Below, piece by piece: positions 6,195 to 13,176 of a stretch of 40,659 nt of DNA. The stretch spans positions 1-40,659 of the IMG/VR virus record IMGVR_UViG_3300030390_000753; one strand, written 5' to 3'. Source of the DNA: a virus. Each line of letters starts with the position of its first letter. Position 1 is the first letter of the stretch. The notes beneath the pieces were generated by a model, which did not search any database, was not told where the DNA came from, and worked only from the letters and a program-made list of their open reading frames with translations. A program made the position numbers and the translations under genes.

Positions 6195-6362
6195 ATGATC
6201 ACTAACGACTATAAAAACGGATATAACAACCAAAAGCCTGCCAATTGTGCGACTAGCAAGCGCGAAATTTCACGCGCTGAAATGTTTTTAGTTGATACGT
6301 TGGTTGGATTACTAGGTGCGGCTGTACTTATAGCGCCTTATTTCTTTTTTATTTACTTATAA
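6195..6362 (+). CDS. Small early membrane protein, 55 residues
   Basis: The ATG at 6195 sits two bases after the previous stop. The first 30 residues are polar and basic (NQKPANCATSKREISRAEM), then one membrane span of about 22 residues follows (VGLLGAAVLIAPYFFFIYL) at the very C terminus. Such tail-anchored peptides are often superinfection-exclusion or host-membrane effectors, but this is a guess from topology. Confidence 0.6.
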   Translation: MITNDYKNGYNNQKPANCATSKREISRAEMFLVDTLVGLLGAAVLIAPYFFFIYL

Positions 6363-6375
6363 AGGGGCTTTAAAA

Positions 6376-6603
6376 ATGAGAGCGATAATCAGAGCAATTA
6401 ACTACACTGGCGACGATAAAATACTTAAGGAGGCATACGACGAACATTTAGATTTCATTTTTATGGATTGGTTTAACAACTTTTTAACCGTCGAGCGATT
6501 CGCAGAATATTATGATTTAGAAATAAAGCAAGCTAAAAAGGCCATTGATGCAGGTCGAGAAATACATGATAAGAGAGTTAATAGGCTGGAGGTTATAGAA
6601 TGA
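6376..6603 (+). CDS. Early hypothetical protein, 75 residues, possible HTH
   Basis: The ATG follows AAAGGGGCTTTAAAA. Residues 35-60 (LTVERFAEYYDLEIKQAKKA) look like a helix-turn-helix: two short helices with a DLE turn. The last codons carry GGAGGTTATAGA, which is both the end of the protein (EVIE) and the ribosome site for the next gene, with ATGA overlap at 6600. Confidence 0.65.
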   Translation: MRAIIRAINYTGDDKILKEAYDEHLDFIFMDWFNNFLTVERFAEYYDLEIKQAKKAIDAGREIHDKRVNRLEVIE

Positions 6604-6770
6604 AAATCTACGGGGTGTATGATGTTTATGGTGGTGCCAACTACGGTGAGACGGTAGAAATAGACCGATATTATTCAGATAGAGAAAAGGCTTTAGAGTT
6701 TATAGCTAATGAGGGCGGCCCTGAAGCAGATTTAACTGACTGGTTAGTTGAAATTGAGGTTATAGAATGA
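6600..6770 (+). CDS. Small early protein, 56 residues
   Basis: ATG 6600 overlaps the previous stop and TGA at 6768 overlaps the next ATG (6767). The product (MKIYGVYDVYGGANYGETVE start) is acidic, with a strand-rich first half and a helix (DREKALEFIANEGG), ending EVEVIE-like (EIEVIE). The 15-base string GAGGTTATAGAATGA is repeated at both of its ends. It resembles small phage proteins of unknown function. Confidence 0.65.
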   Translation: MKIYGVYDVYGGANYGETVEIDRYYSDREKALEFIANEGGPEADLTDWLVEIEVIE

Positions 6771-7030
6771 TACATGATAGAGAATTCCCATTTGATGAAA
6801 TAAAACGCAAAGACGGCGACTACTTCAACACCGCAAAGGAAGCAATGACCGCAACTGGCCTAGATTCCAGCCATGTGTGGGTGATCATTGAGAGCGATAC
6901 GGGCAATGATAACGAATATTGTTACACCACCTCACCGCCTCATCATTACATCAATAAAATAGGCTATATAGCCACACAAGAGAAGCACGACCACGAAACG
7001 TACTATAACGAAATAGTAAACTTTGCATAG
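6767..7030 (+). CDS. Early hypothetical protein, 87 residues
   Basis: It is translationally coupled to the previous gene by ATGA. The product has an acidic-aromatic composition, with a central VWVIIESDTGNDNEYCY strand pair and several His (PPHHYINK, EKHDHETYYNE) that could bind metal, though no known motif is formed. Gene order suggests host takeover or a regulatory role. Unassigned. Confidence 0.7.
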   Translation: MIHDREFPFDEIKRKDGDYFNTAKEAMTATGLDSSHVWVIIESDTGNDNEYCYTTSPPHHYINKIGYIATQEKHDHETYYNEIVNFA

Positions 7031-7041
7031 GAGCATATAAC

Positions 7042-7191
7042 ATGAATTTATTGTACAACGTGCTAGTGAATAACGAAAAAATCAATCAAAGGCCGCTCGA
7101 ATGGGCAGAAATGCAGACCTTATGGTATCTATTGGAGCAAGAGGGCGAACGGAACATTCGAATAATGCCTCTTAAGGAGCTAGAAAAATGA
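7042..7191 (+). CDS. Small early protein, 49 residues
   Basis: The ATG at 7042 follows TAGGAGCATATAAC, a good ribosome site. The stop overlaps the next start (ATGA at 7188). The product (MNLLYNVLVNNEKINQRPLE start) is helical, with a WAEMQTLWYLLEQEGER amphipathic helix. No family recognised. Confidence 0.6.
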   Translation: MNLLYNVLVNNEKINQRPLEWAEMQTLWYLLEQEGERNIRIMPLKELEK

Positions 7192-7376
7192 ATAAAGCAG
7201 CATTATATTATCTAAAAAACTATTATCTGGACCTATCGCATCAGCTAGAATCAGGTGGCATTGATAAAATTAACTTTGCAAGTGAGTCCACGCCTTATTT
7301 TGATGAAGACAGCGAAGCAAGAGAGTATTTAATTAATTTAGCAATAGTTATTGATCAAATGGAGGCTAACAAATGA
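7188..7376 (+). CDS. Small early protein, 62 residues
   Basis: It is coupled by ATGA to the genes on both sides, with AAGGAGCTAGAAA as ribosome site. It is acidic and helical (LYYLKNYYLDLSHQLE, DSEAREYLINLAIVIDQME). No conserved motif is visible. The end (ATGGAGGCTAACAA) supplies the ribosome site for the last gene of the operon. Confidence 0.65.
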   Translation: MNKAALYYLKNYYLDLSHQLESGGIDKINFASESTPYFDEDSEAREYLINLAIVIDQMEANK

Positions 7377-7459
7377 ATAAATTAGCCCATGATATATTTT
7401 GGCTAACCCTTAGCGGCTTTATCGTAGGCACTTGGATAGCCTATAGATTAACTTTTTAA
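7373..7459 (+). CDS. 28-residue single-span membrane peptide
   Basis: The last frame of the early operon overlaps the previous stop (ATGA) and has GGAGG 7 bases upstream. The peptide begins MNKLAHDIFWLTLSGF and is one hydrophobic helix with charged ends. The overlap, ribosome site and terminator 23 bases downstream argue that it is a real microprotein. Confidence 0.55.
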   Translation: MNKLAHDIFWLTLSGFIVGTWIAYRLTF

Positions 7460-7481
7460 CCCTTGCAGATTGTTAGTATTC

Positions 7482-7505
7482 GCCCCTTAATTGGGGCTTT
7501 TTTTT
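7482..7505 (+). terminator. Intrinsic terminator of the early operon
   Basis: GCCCC (7482-7486) and GGGGC (7493-7497) flank a TTAATT loop, followed directly by eight T residues. This is a textbook Rho-independent terminator, 23 bases after the last small gene. Confidence 0.9.
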
Positions 7506-7570
7506 GCCCCTAGCAAAGCCATACGGTACACTGTTAAACTTAAACACAAGGCCACATAGGAGCTTATACA

Positions 7571-7828
7571 GTGTCTAAAAAAGAGCAGACCCATATTACA
7601 TGGGCAGATTTAACAAATAGGGACCGTTCACTCATATCAATGGATTGTGAACCAAACTTTACGCGAGCAATGATTGATAGGATGTCGCTTACATTGAGTG
7701 AGGAGCAGATCATGCAAATTGAGGAGGGATTCAGGGTTGCTGATCCTGAAATTGTTAAGAATGCACTATACGACCACCTAGTAAACTGTATCTTTGATGA
7801 CGTTCACATAAACAGACTGGCCGTATAG
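7571..7828 (+). CDS. Hypothetical protein, 85 residues, GTG start
   Basis: The start is GTG at 7571, with TAGGAG eight bases upstream. It lies beyond the early terminator, so it needs its own promoter or read-through; I see only weak -10-like sequence (TACACT about 7533). The product is acidic and helical, with LTLSEEQIMQIEEGFRVAD and VNCIFDDVHINRLAV segments. It is convergent with the metallophosphoesterase gene, with 50 bp of A/T-rich DNA between them. Unassigned. Confidence 0.65.
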   Translation: MSKKEQTHITWADLTNRDRSLISMDCEPNFTRAMIDRMSLTLSEEQIMQIEEGFRVADPEIVKNALYDHLVNCIFDDVHINRLAV

Positions 7829-7878
7829 TTTTATATACACACAAATACATACAAAGTTAAGTTTTATATATACATTAG

Positions 7879-9036
7879 CTATATGCGCTCAGTTGAGCGT
7901 CTAACTTCGCCCTTGTCTTTGTCTAGGACAATTAAGCACATTGATTGACCGCTAACGTAACCACTCGCATCGTGCCACGCATCGCTAGGTGGTAATCCTG
8001 CGAATGATTCGGTAATTGTCTGGCCGTACGTTTCAGCGCTTATCTTTTTGCTGTGAATGTGACCATGCCAACAATACCTATGCTCACTTGCACCCCAAAC
8101 CTCAGGATAACGACCAGCGAAGAACTCAGCCATTTTCGCGTGCTTTAATGTATCGCCATGCGTAGTCATAAACGCTGTTTTTCCGTGTTGGTGCACCCAT
8201 GTTGCAGTAGGCGACATTTCAATGCTTACACGCTTGTTATTACGCCAATACGCTTGCTGCTGGCATCGTATTAGCTGAGTCAACACCGCATCGTGATTGC
8301 CCTTACAGTGCCTTACAATGACCTTGTTAAACCGCTTTAGCGATTCCTCGACCATAAACGACATCACATCTAGGCCAACTAGCACAATATTCTCTAATCT
8401 GCCGTCAGTATCGACCGGCGTACCTTTTGTGGTGGTGCTGGTATAGGTATCTGAGTGAAAATAATCACCTAACTGGTTAATTATCAGTGTTTCACACTCT
8501 GGCGCGTTATTCATTAGCCGCATAAACACATCTTTGTGGCGATCCGCAGCAATTTGGCAGTCATAATCCTCACCTGACACGCCTTTATCGGCATACATGC
8601 CAAAATGGGCATCACCAATGTTAATAACAGCTAATTCCTGATCTTTTTTCTTCTTTTTTGGCTTAGGTACTGGCGGAGACTTTTTCTCATGGTCTTTTAA
8701 GAACTCATCAAGCGCTCTTTTTATTGCCGCAGTCTGTTCTTCTTGGCCCAGTGCTGACTTAACCCACTGCACTTTAACCTGACCATCATCGCCGTATAGC
8801 GTACTAACGCCTTTAGCTACAAATCCCTCTGGGACAGAGCGAATCATATCGTGTTCAGGCGACCATCCACGCTTTGCAGCGTTCTTTTTTACGTTAGCAA
8901 TGTTTTGATGGATATTTCTAAGACTAATTCCTAGTAAATTAGCCGCTTCTTGAGCTGTTCTTGTGTCAATTCTGGCTTGGACCGCTTTTCTTTGCGCTTC
9001 TGTCTGACAATATTCTAGTAAACTCTCACTGATCAT
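7879..9036 (-). CDS. Phage metallophosphoesterase with N-terminal HTH
   Basis: The protein has 385 residues. Residues 20-60 (TAQEAANLLGISLRNIHQNI) form a helix-turn-helix. The calcineurin-like core follows a Lys-rich linker and shows the full metal-ligand set: GDAHFG, GDYFHSD, KGNHD, THGDT and HGHIH. The family comprises nucleases and phosphodiesterases; similar proteins are common in phage replication regions and may process DNA ends. It is the last gene of the leftward replication operon, overlapping the upstream gene by 11 bases. Substrate is unknown. Confidence 0.85.
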   Translation of the reverse strand: MISESLLEYCQTEAQRKAVQARIDTRTAQEAANLLGISLRNIHQNIANVKKNAAKRGWSPEHDMIRSVPEGFVAKGVSTLYGDDGQVKVQWVKSALGQEEQTAAIKRALDEFLKDHEKKSPPVPKPKKKKKDQELAVINIGDAHFGMYADKGVSGEDYDCQIAADRHKDVFMRLMNNAPECETLIINQLGDYFHSDTYTSTTTKGTPVDTDGRLENIVLVGLDVMSFMVEESLKRFNKVIVRHCKGNHDAVLTQLIRCQQQAYWRNNKRVSIEMSPTATWVHQHGKTAFMTTHGDTLKHAKMAEFFAGRYPEVWGASEHRYCWHGHIHSKKISAETYGQTITESFAGLPPSDAWHDASGYVSGQSMCLIVLDKDKGEVRRSTERI

Positions 9037-9304
9037 CGCCTAATTCCTCCATGTGTAAGTTATTTGCGTGCGATATTAAGGTTGTTAAGTAGCCAATGGC
9101 TGTCATCATACTTTCATCGTGCGGATTAAAGCTGTAAACAAGCGTAGTCTGCTGATCCTCTGTCGGTCCAACCGCTAGTAAAACGAATTGGATTGGATCA
9201 AAGTCAACTTCCTGCGAATCTCTTATCGCTTGCAATAAAACTGCTTCCATATCGCTCAAGTTATCAAGATCAATGTGATCCTTTAGATTAATTACGTTAG
9301 ACAT
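9026..9304 (-). CDS. Hypothetical protein, 92 residues
   Basis: An acidic protein overlapping its neighbours on both sides (8 and 11 bases). It has a polar N terminus (VINLKDHIDLDNLSDME), then helices and a strand pair (FVLLAVGPTEDQQTTLVYSF), and an acidic end. Similar small proteins sit next to replication genes in other phages, but I recognise no motif. Confidence 0.65.
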   Translation of the reverse strand: MSNVINLKDHIDLDNLSDMEAVLLQAIRDSQEVDFDPIQFVLLAVGPTEDQQTTLVYSFNPHDESMMTAIGYLTTLISHANNLHMEELGDDQ

Positions 9305-9743
9305 TCCGATTTACTCCTGCATTCCATCGATCAGGCCAAGCTGGACAAGGCCAGCCTTTACCAACTAACCACTTATGTAAAATGTTGTAGATGTCATTGT
9401 GTTCATCAATCGCAAGCTGTTCAGTAAAAGCTTTTCTAACCACGGCAGCCTGTACTGGCTTCCAAAGATTCTCTTTAACTGTGAGCTTCTGCCAAGGTAT
9501 CTCAAAATTATCTTTCATAGCGGCTAGAACAACTCGCTGATCAAGCCCTGCATCATTCAATTCTTGCGCTAGCAAACCGCACCACAGATGAAAAGAGTTT
9601 CTTTGAGAGGCTGTTTGTGGCTTCTTAGAGTCATTAATAGGCGTTATTGTCACCATGTAACCATCTTTGCAGTATTCGATGGGTGCATTAAGCAATGCGG
9701 CCTCCATTTGGCATCGTTCTGCTACTTTAAACTCAATCATCAT
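9297..9743 (-). CDS. Conserved phage recombination/replication-region protein (NinB-like position)
   Basis: I start at ATG 9743, not the longer in-frame start at 9803, because AAGGTGGCG lies just upstream and the extra 20 residues would overlap the previous gene. The 148-residue product has the pattern QRNSFHLWCGLLAQELNDAG, then IPWQKLTVKENLWKPVQ and a helical end, a conserved phage family often placed near NinB (Orf-type recombination mediators). Assignment to NinB proper is uncertain because sequence likeness to lambda Orf is weak. Confidence 0.55.
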   Translation of the reverse strand: MMIEFKVAERCQMEAALLNAPIEYCKDGYMVTITPINDSKKPQTASQRNSFHLWCGLLAQELNDAGLDQRVVLAAMKDNFEIPWQKLTVKENLWKPVQAAVVRKAFTEQLAIDEHNDIYNILHKWLVGKGWPCPAWPDRWNAGVNRNV

Positions 9744-9954
9744 CGCCACCTTGTAAGTAGTATAAGAATCCAGCCGTAGGATTACGACAAGCCAGCTCAT
9801 CATCCGACAAAGTTATACCGTCAACTCTGCGCCTGACATACGTCTCAATATCTCTCCTGCTAACCCCGACCGCTTCAGCAATTTCTGTATAGCATAGCTC
9901 AGTATGATCTAATAATTTTGAAATTTTATATTCCATGCCTTTGTTTATACGCAT
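9733..9954 (-). CDS. Small helix-turn-helix protein, 73 residues
   Basis: Residues 17-42 (ELCYTEIAEAVGVSRRDIET) form a clear helix-turn-helix of the sigma/Trp-repressor style, followed by basic YVRRR. It probably binds DNA and may regulate the operon or help initiation. It starts at 9954, overlapping the previous gene by 10 bases, and ends GDDD, overlapping the next start. The internal ATG (residue 7) is an alternative start. Confidence 0.65.
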   Translation of the reverse strand: MRINKGMEYKISKLLDHTELCYTEIAEAVGVSRRDIETYVRRRVDGITLSDDELACRNPTAGFLYYLQGGDDD

Positions 9955-10292
9955 AACCCCTCCTCTTTAATTACTCTTTTAACATAATCGCAGTCAACAC
10001 CGCAGACTTCAGCGTGCCACAAATCACCTCGTAGATAACCTGCTGCGTTATTGATTAGTTTACGTTCCTCTTCGCTAGGACTTCGCATCATTACCTGGTC
10101 CCAGTTATGCACATCAATCAATGCCAGCTCTATAACCGATAGCATTAACTTTTTTTCTCCCGATACCCACGAATCCGATTCTGCATCGTACCCAAACAGC
10201 GGAGCCAAGCGTTTAACGACGTTATGAATTTTGATAAAATTATTACGCCATTTTGGATTTTTTGTTTTTCCTGCTCGGCTCTGTGTTGTCAT
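9945..10292 (-). CDS. Hypothetical protein, 115 residues
   Basis: Its N terminus is basic (TTQSRAGKTKNPKWRNNF), followed by helices with conserved-looking Trp and Cys (HAEVCGVDCDYVKRVIKEEG). The C-terminal CGVDCDYV segment could be a small helix-turn-helix or zinc-knuckle half. It is embedded in the replication operon with 4- and 10-base overlaps. I do not recognise the family. Confidence 0.65.
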   Translation of the reverse strand: MTTQSRAGKTKNPKWRNNFIKIHNVVKRLAPLFGYDAESDSWVSGEKKLMLSVIELALIDVHNWDQVMMRSPSEEERKLINNAAGYLRGDLWHAEVCGVDCDYVKRVIKEEGLCV

Positions 10293-10591
10293 AGACTTAG
10301 TTTACCATTCCAAATTTGGGTTACTAATTTAGTTTTTCGGCTTTCCATATTCAAACTATTTATGTGCCAGCCATGTACGCTGCTGTTTTTAGGTAACGGT
10401 GCGCTATAAAGCAATCCACCATTCTCCATTGATCTTAACATACGATTAATATCGCTAGGTCTTTTCTCTAAAATGTCAGCGTAGTTCCTAGCAGTCTTAC
10501 CAGCAGAATCTTTTACTAAAACGTAAAGCGCCCTGCGAACTGGACTTTTTATCTCATCTAAATATCTTTCTTTGTGTCTGCTAGTAATCAT
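10289..10591 (-). CDS. Winged-helix protein, 100 residues
   Basis: Residues 15-60 read as a winged helix: SPVRRALYVLVKDSAGKTAR, then ADILEKRPSDINRMLRSMEN and GLLYSAPLP. The recognition helix would be near PSDINRMLRSME. It may be a DNA-binding partner of the helicase or a regulator. Its start overlaps the DnaB-like gene's end by 11 bases. Confidence 0.6.
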   Translation of the reverse strand: MITSRHKERYLDEIKSPVRRALYVLVKDSAGKTARNYADILEKRPSDINRMLRSMENGGLLYSAPLPKNSSVHGWHINSLNMESRKTKLVTQIWNGKLSL

Positions 10592-11513
10592 TTAAGTTCC
10601 CCTCTAGCGGCATTGCTTTGCCCTCTCTGCTTGTAAATTGCATACTCTCTTTGTGAAAGTATAGACCAAAATCTAACTCAGTACCGTCTTGCCTATTTTT
10701 TACTAATTTCAAATAAACGTCCGGCTGATTTAAAAACTTTTCATCGAAAGGAAAGTTATTATCTCTTAACGCCATAGCTTTCTCTCTTGCTTTATTTCTG
10801 AACACTACAAAAACTTTATCCGCTAGATCAGATATTTCACCAGCACCTCGAATGCTGAACTTGCCGACCTGCTCGTTCTCATCCGAACCCTTACGCATAT
10901 GACAAACTAAATGAATATGCATGTTGTACATTTTAGCGGCTGCTCTTAACTGGTTTACGAACTCACCCTGCGCAGTGTAATCCTCACGACCAACGCCACA
11001 CATGGTTAAGCTGTCAATCGCTAGATGATTAATATCCAATTCTTGACCTGCAAAATGAACAAGCCCCAGTATGCGCTCTTGCGGAACTTTATCTAAACAG
11101 TCATAGATATGCCCTACTTCTTTCATTCTTTCAAGCCAGCCTAACGCAAAAGCCCTCGATGGTGAGCATCCAGCAGCTTGCGAACACATCCACTGCAATG
11201 TTTCCTCTGGCTTCATTTCCATAGACGCTACCAAGCACCTGCGACCTCTAGCCATTAAGTAAGTAAAAACATTTGAAAGTAAAAGCGTCTTGCCGTGACC
11301 ATTAATTCCTGACCATATCGAAAGTTGGCCCTGACCTAACCTCACAGCGCTATGAGTCTTAGCCCAAGGTAGTTTATCCCCAACTAATCCAGTACCGCCC
11401 TCTAATTGTTTAAGCAATCTATCTCCATAAGAATCAAAAGCGCCAATTTCTTGACTCTCCTGCTTTCCGATGAAGCCTAGCAACTCCTTATCCGTAATAT
11501 CAATCTTTTGCAT
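10581..11513 (-). CDS. DnaB-type replicative helicase / RecA-like ATPase
   Basis: The 310-residue protein is a RecA-fold ATPase: Walker A GINGHGKT near residue 68, Walker B HLAIDSLTM, a sensor-like VCHMRKG, RGAGEISDLADKVF (DnaB-like loop) and the final KNRQDGTELDFGLYF typical of hexameric DnaB/gp4 helicases. It has no N-terminal primase or DnaB N domain; a zinc-finger protein is encoded separately at 12155. It would unwind DNA at the phage fork. A good AGGAG precedes the ATG. Confidence 0.8.
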   Translation of the reverse strand: MQKIDITDKELLGFIGKQESQEIGAFDSYGDRLLKQLEGGTGLVGDKLPWAKTHSAVRLGQGQLSIWSGINGHGKTLLLSNVFTYLMARGRRCLVASMEMKPEETLQWMCSQAAGCSPSRAFALGWLERMKEVGHIYDCLDKVPQERILGLVHFAGQELDINHLAIDSLTMCGVGREDYTAQGEFVNQLRAAAKMYNMHIHLVCHMRKGSDENEQVGKFSIRGAGEISDLADKVFVVFRNKAREKAMALRDNNFPFDEKFLNQPDVYLKLVKNRQDGTELDFGLYFHKESMQFTSREGKAMPLEGNLNDY

Positions 11514-11522
11514 CTCTCTCTC

Positions 11523-12158
11523 CTATACCCATATTGATGTGTCTTGCTTGCTATCACCTTTCTTGATAGTCAGCACATCCCATTTATCCCTTAACTTCTT
11601 TGGACTAAGGATATTTGACTTCCAAAAATCATCGCTATTGGCAAACCTAAATAAACTTAGTATCTCGCTATGAGAATAGCTATCTTTTTCTCTCATCAAT
11701 CTGACCTCATTAGCCCATGATTCCATAGCTGGTTTTTTGTGCTTTGGATTCAAAGTTAATATCAAATTGTAGATCGTTTCTGCTGTCTCAAGATCACCAT
11801 TTTCGTAGTGTAGGTTCTTTTTAGGTTTACTTTTAGGTTTGTGTCCCAAATTTGGTACTGCTTTTAGGGAATTTTGGGCTACCCCCTGTCCCATATTTGG
11901 TACTACCTCAACTGCTAAGAAATACTGATTACTTGATCCCTCCACTTTGATCCTACTAAGCACTTCTTGATCGCTAAGTAACTTCAATGATTTAAGAATT
12001 GTTTTTCTGTCTAGCGATGTCTTTTTACAAATGTAATTCACACTGGGATTGCACTGACCAGTATCTGCGTTATGGCAATCTGCCAAGCACAGCAGGACGA
12101 GCTTCTCCGATGAAGGCACTTGCACCTCCCAAGCCCAGAATGTCGCTCTAGCGCTCAA
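11523..12158 (-). CDS. O-like replication initiator (winged helix)
   Basis: The 211-residue protein starts with the lambda-O-like helix-turn-helix: SSEKLVLLCLADCHNADTG, then NPSVNYICKKTSLDRKTILK and LKLLSDQEVLSRIK. The C-terminal part is basic and helical and may contact the helicase. Between them the gene carries two 18-bp repeats (11842-11859, 11887-11904), reminiscent of lambda-type origins inside O genes; at protein level they give VPNMG and VPNLG. It overlaps the zinc-finger gene by ATGA and precedes the helicase gene by 9 bases. Confidence 0.7.
   Translation of the reverse strand: MSARATFWAWEVQVPSSEKLVLLCLADCHNADTGQCNPSVNYICKKTSLDRKTILKSLKLLSDQEVLSRIKVEGSSNQYFLAVEVVPNMGQGVAQNSLKAVPNLGHKPKSKPKKNLHYENGDLETAETIYNLILTLNPKHKKPAMESWANEVRLMREKDSYSHSEILSLFRFANSDDFWKSNILSPKKLRDKWDVLTIKKGDSKQDTSIWV
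11842..11904. repeat. Iteron-like repeats inside the O-like gene (candidate origin)
   Basis: TGTCCCAAATTTGGTACT (11842-11859) and TGTCCCATATTTGGTACT (11887-11904) differ at one base and start 45 bp apart. The core also appears in the 16-bp palindrome at 3483. Lambdoid origins are embedded in the initiator gene in the same way. Replication function is inferred. Confidence 0.5.
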
Positions 12159-12547
12159 TGAGAGCCTCTCAGCGCCATAAATGACTCAAGCTCTGCCGTT
12201 TTATCTGCTTTGCTCTGCTTAAAGCCTTTTTCTCTTCTGCTTCGGCTAATATCAACGTGCAATTGATGAAAGCAAACATCCTTTTTCTGACGCTTGATCT
12301 TTCCTTCGTAGCCATCTTCAGGGAAAAGCTCATGGTATTGCATGCCAACACTATCAATAACATCGTTAGCTCCGCAGCCTGACCAGCACTTGATCAATAC
12401 TTTTCCGCTGTCAGCTAGATCTACATATAGCGATGGACTTGTATCATCGTGTGCAGGACACTGAGCAATCCAAGATCTTTTATGATTTCTTCTTGGCTTA
12501 ACTTCTTTTGCGTGACTCAAGCGAGATATTAGATCTTCTACTGACAT
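12155..12547 (-). CDS. Primase-type zinc-finger protein, stand-alone
   Basis: Residues 25-75 form a DnaG/gp4-like zinc-binding domain: WIAQCPAHDDTSPSL, then VLIKCWSGCGANDVID, giving Cys-His-Cys-Cys ligands. The remaining 55 residues are basic and lack TOPRIM motifs, so this is a zinc-binding module without the catalytic polymerase domain. It probably recognises the primer start site or partners the O-like protein and helicase. A truncation is possible, but the frame is bounded by clean overlaps with both neighbours. Confidence 0.75.
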   Translation of the reverse strand: MSVEDLISRLSHAKEVKPRRNHKRSWIAQCPAHDDTSPSLYVDLADSGKVLIKCWSGCGANDVIDSVGMQYHELFPEDGYEGKIKRQKKDVCFHQLHVDISRSRREKGFKQSKADKTAELESFMALRGSH

Positions 12548-12711
12548 ACAGCACCCCGCAATTCTTTTAATAGCCTATACTCTCTAACACGCTGCGCAGG
12601 GACTTCTTCTTTCCACTGATAGACAGCCTGGACTTTAATGTCAAAGTATTCTGCGACCTCATTAGGTGAGCCGAAGAACTCGACAAATTCTTTATAAGTT
12701 ACTTGCTTCAT
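12538..12711 (-). CDS. cro: Cro-like repressor
   Basis: I start at ATG 12711 because GAGAGGAGG lies seven bases upstream; the longer frame to 12774 would extend through the promoter. The 57-residue product reads MKQVTYKEFVEFFGSPNEVA, then YFDIKVQAVYQWKEEVPAQR, matching the P22/lambda Cro layout (helix 2 EVAEYFDI, recognition helix VQAVYQWKE). It should bind a dyad operator as a dimer. The dyad TGTAAGC-N2-TCTTGCA overlaps its own -10 box (autorepression), and closer dyads overlap two early promoters. It heads the replication operon. No CI partner was found. Confidence 0.8.
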   Translation of the reverse strand: MKQVTYKEFVEFFGSPNEVAEYFDIKVQAVYQWKEEVPAQRVREYRLLKELRGAVCQ

Positions 12712-12741
12712 GTAAACCTCCTCTCGATTAATTGAAAAATG

Positions 12742-12770
12742 AATGTAAGCTATCTTGCACAGACAAGCAA
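12742..12770 (-). promoter_or_regulatory. Leftward promoter of the cro-replication operon
   Basis: On the minus strand TTGCTT (12765-12770) and TACATT (12742-12747) are spaced by 17 bp, about 30 bp upstream of the cro start. A second inverted repeat, CTTGC-N8-GCAAG (12754-12771), covers the -35 side. Hexamers match only moderately. Confidence 0.5.
12744..12759. promoter_or_regulatory. Operator O3 at the cro promoter
   Basis: TGTAAGCTATCTTGCA matches the dyad TGTAAGC-N2-GCTTACA at 14 of 16 positions and overlaps the -10 box of the cro promoter, a natural site for autoregulation. Confidence 0.5.
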
Positions 12771-12807
12771 GCATTTTTTAAATTACAAAATGTTAATGTT
12801 GTTTTGT

Positions 12808-12835
12808 TTGACTTTCGATATAAATGTACTAAGAT
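12808..12835 (+). promoter_or_regulatory. Rightward promoter of the recombination operon
   Basis: TTGACT (12808-12813) and TAAGAT (12830-12835) are spaced by 16 bp, with transcription expected near 12842 and the first gene at 12871 behind GAGGAGG. It is divergent from the cro promoter within the same 159-bp interval. Confidence 0.55.
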
Positions 12836-12870
12836 TACATCTCATACGTTTTCTTGAGGAGGAATAACCA

Positions 12871-13176
12871 ATGAACAACATACCAGACAATCCCGCCCGA
12901 ACAGCTTCACCAGAATCGCCAGTAGAGCCAAATTTTAAATGGGAATCGAGAGCGCTAGTAAATAACTATCTTTCTAACCCCTCTCCTATTAGACCTCTAA
13001 CAAAAACTGAGGCTATGTTTGAAGAAGCGCTAGAGAATCATCTTGTTGAAACAGGTATGGCTCATGCGTTTATGAGGATGGCGTTTAGTGCTAACCGATT
13101 TGATCTTGATGTTGAAGTGATTGACTTTGTTAATGATTTTGCTTTAGCTTTTGTTAAAAGCGAGGCTGGACTATGA
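12871..13176 (+). CDS. Hypothetical protein, 101 residues, first gene of the recombination operon
   Basis: It has a strong ribosome site (GAGGAGGAATAACC). The N-terminal 30 residues are Pro/Ser-rich and probably disordered; the rest is helical (KTEAMFEEALENHLVETG, VIDFVNDFALAFVKSE). It is coupled to the next gene by a 4-base ATGA overlap. No family recognised; position suggests an early recombination or regulatory factor. Confidence 0.7.
   Translation: MNNIPDNPARTASPESPVEPNFKWESRALVNNYLSNPSPIRPLTKTEAMFEEALENHLVETGMAHAFMRMAFSANRFDLDVEVIDFVNDFALAFVKSEAGL

Noticed and set aside
7886-7899. CGCTCA/TGAGCG inverted repeat at the end of the metallophosphoesterase gene
   Set aside because: Loop of two bases and no T tract on the minus strand; it lies in coding sequence, so it is not supported as a terminator.
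12712-12774. Longer N terminus for the Cro-like protein
   Set aside because: It would cover the promoter and operator, and the strong GAGAGGAGG site serves ATG 12711.
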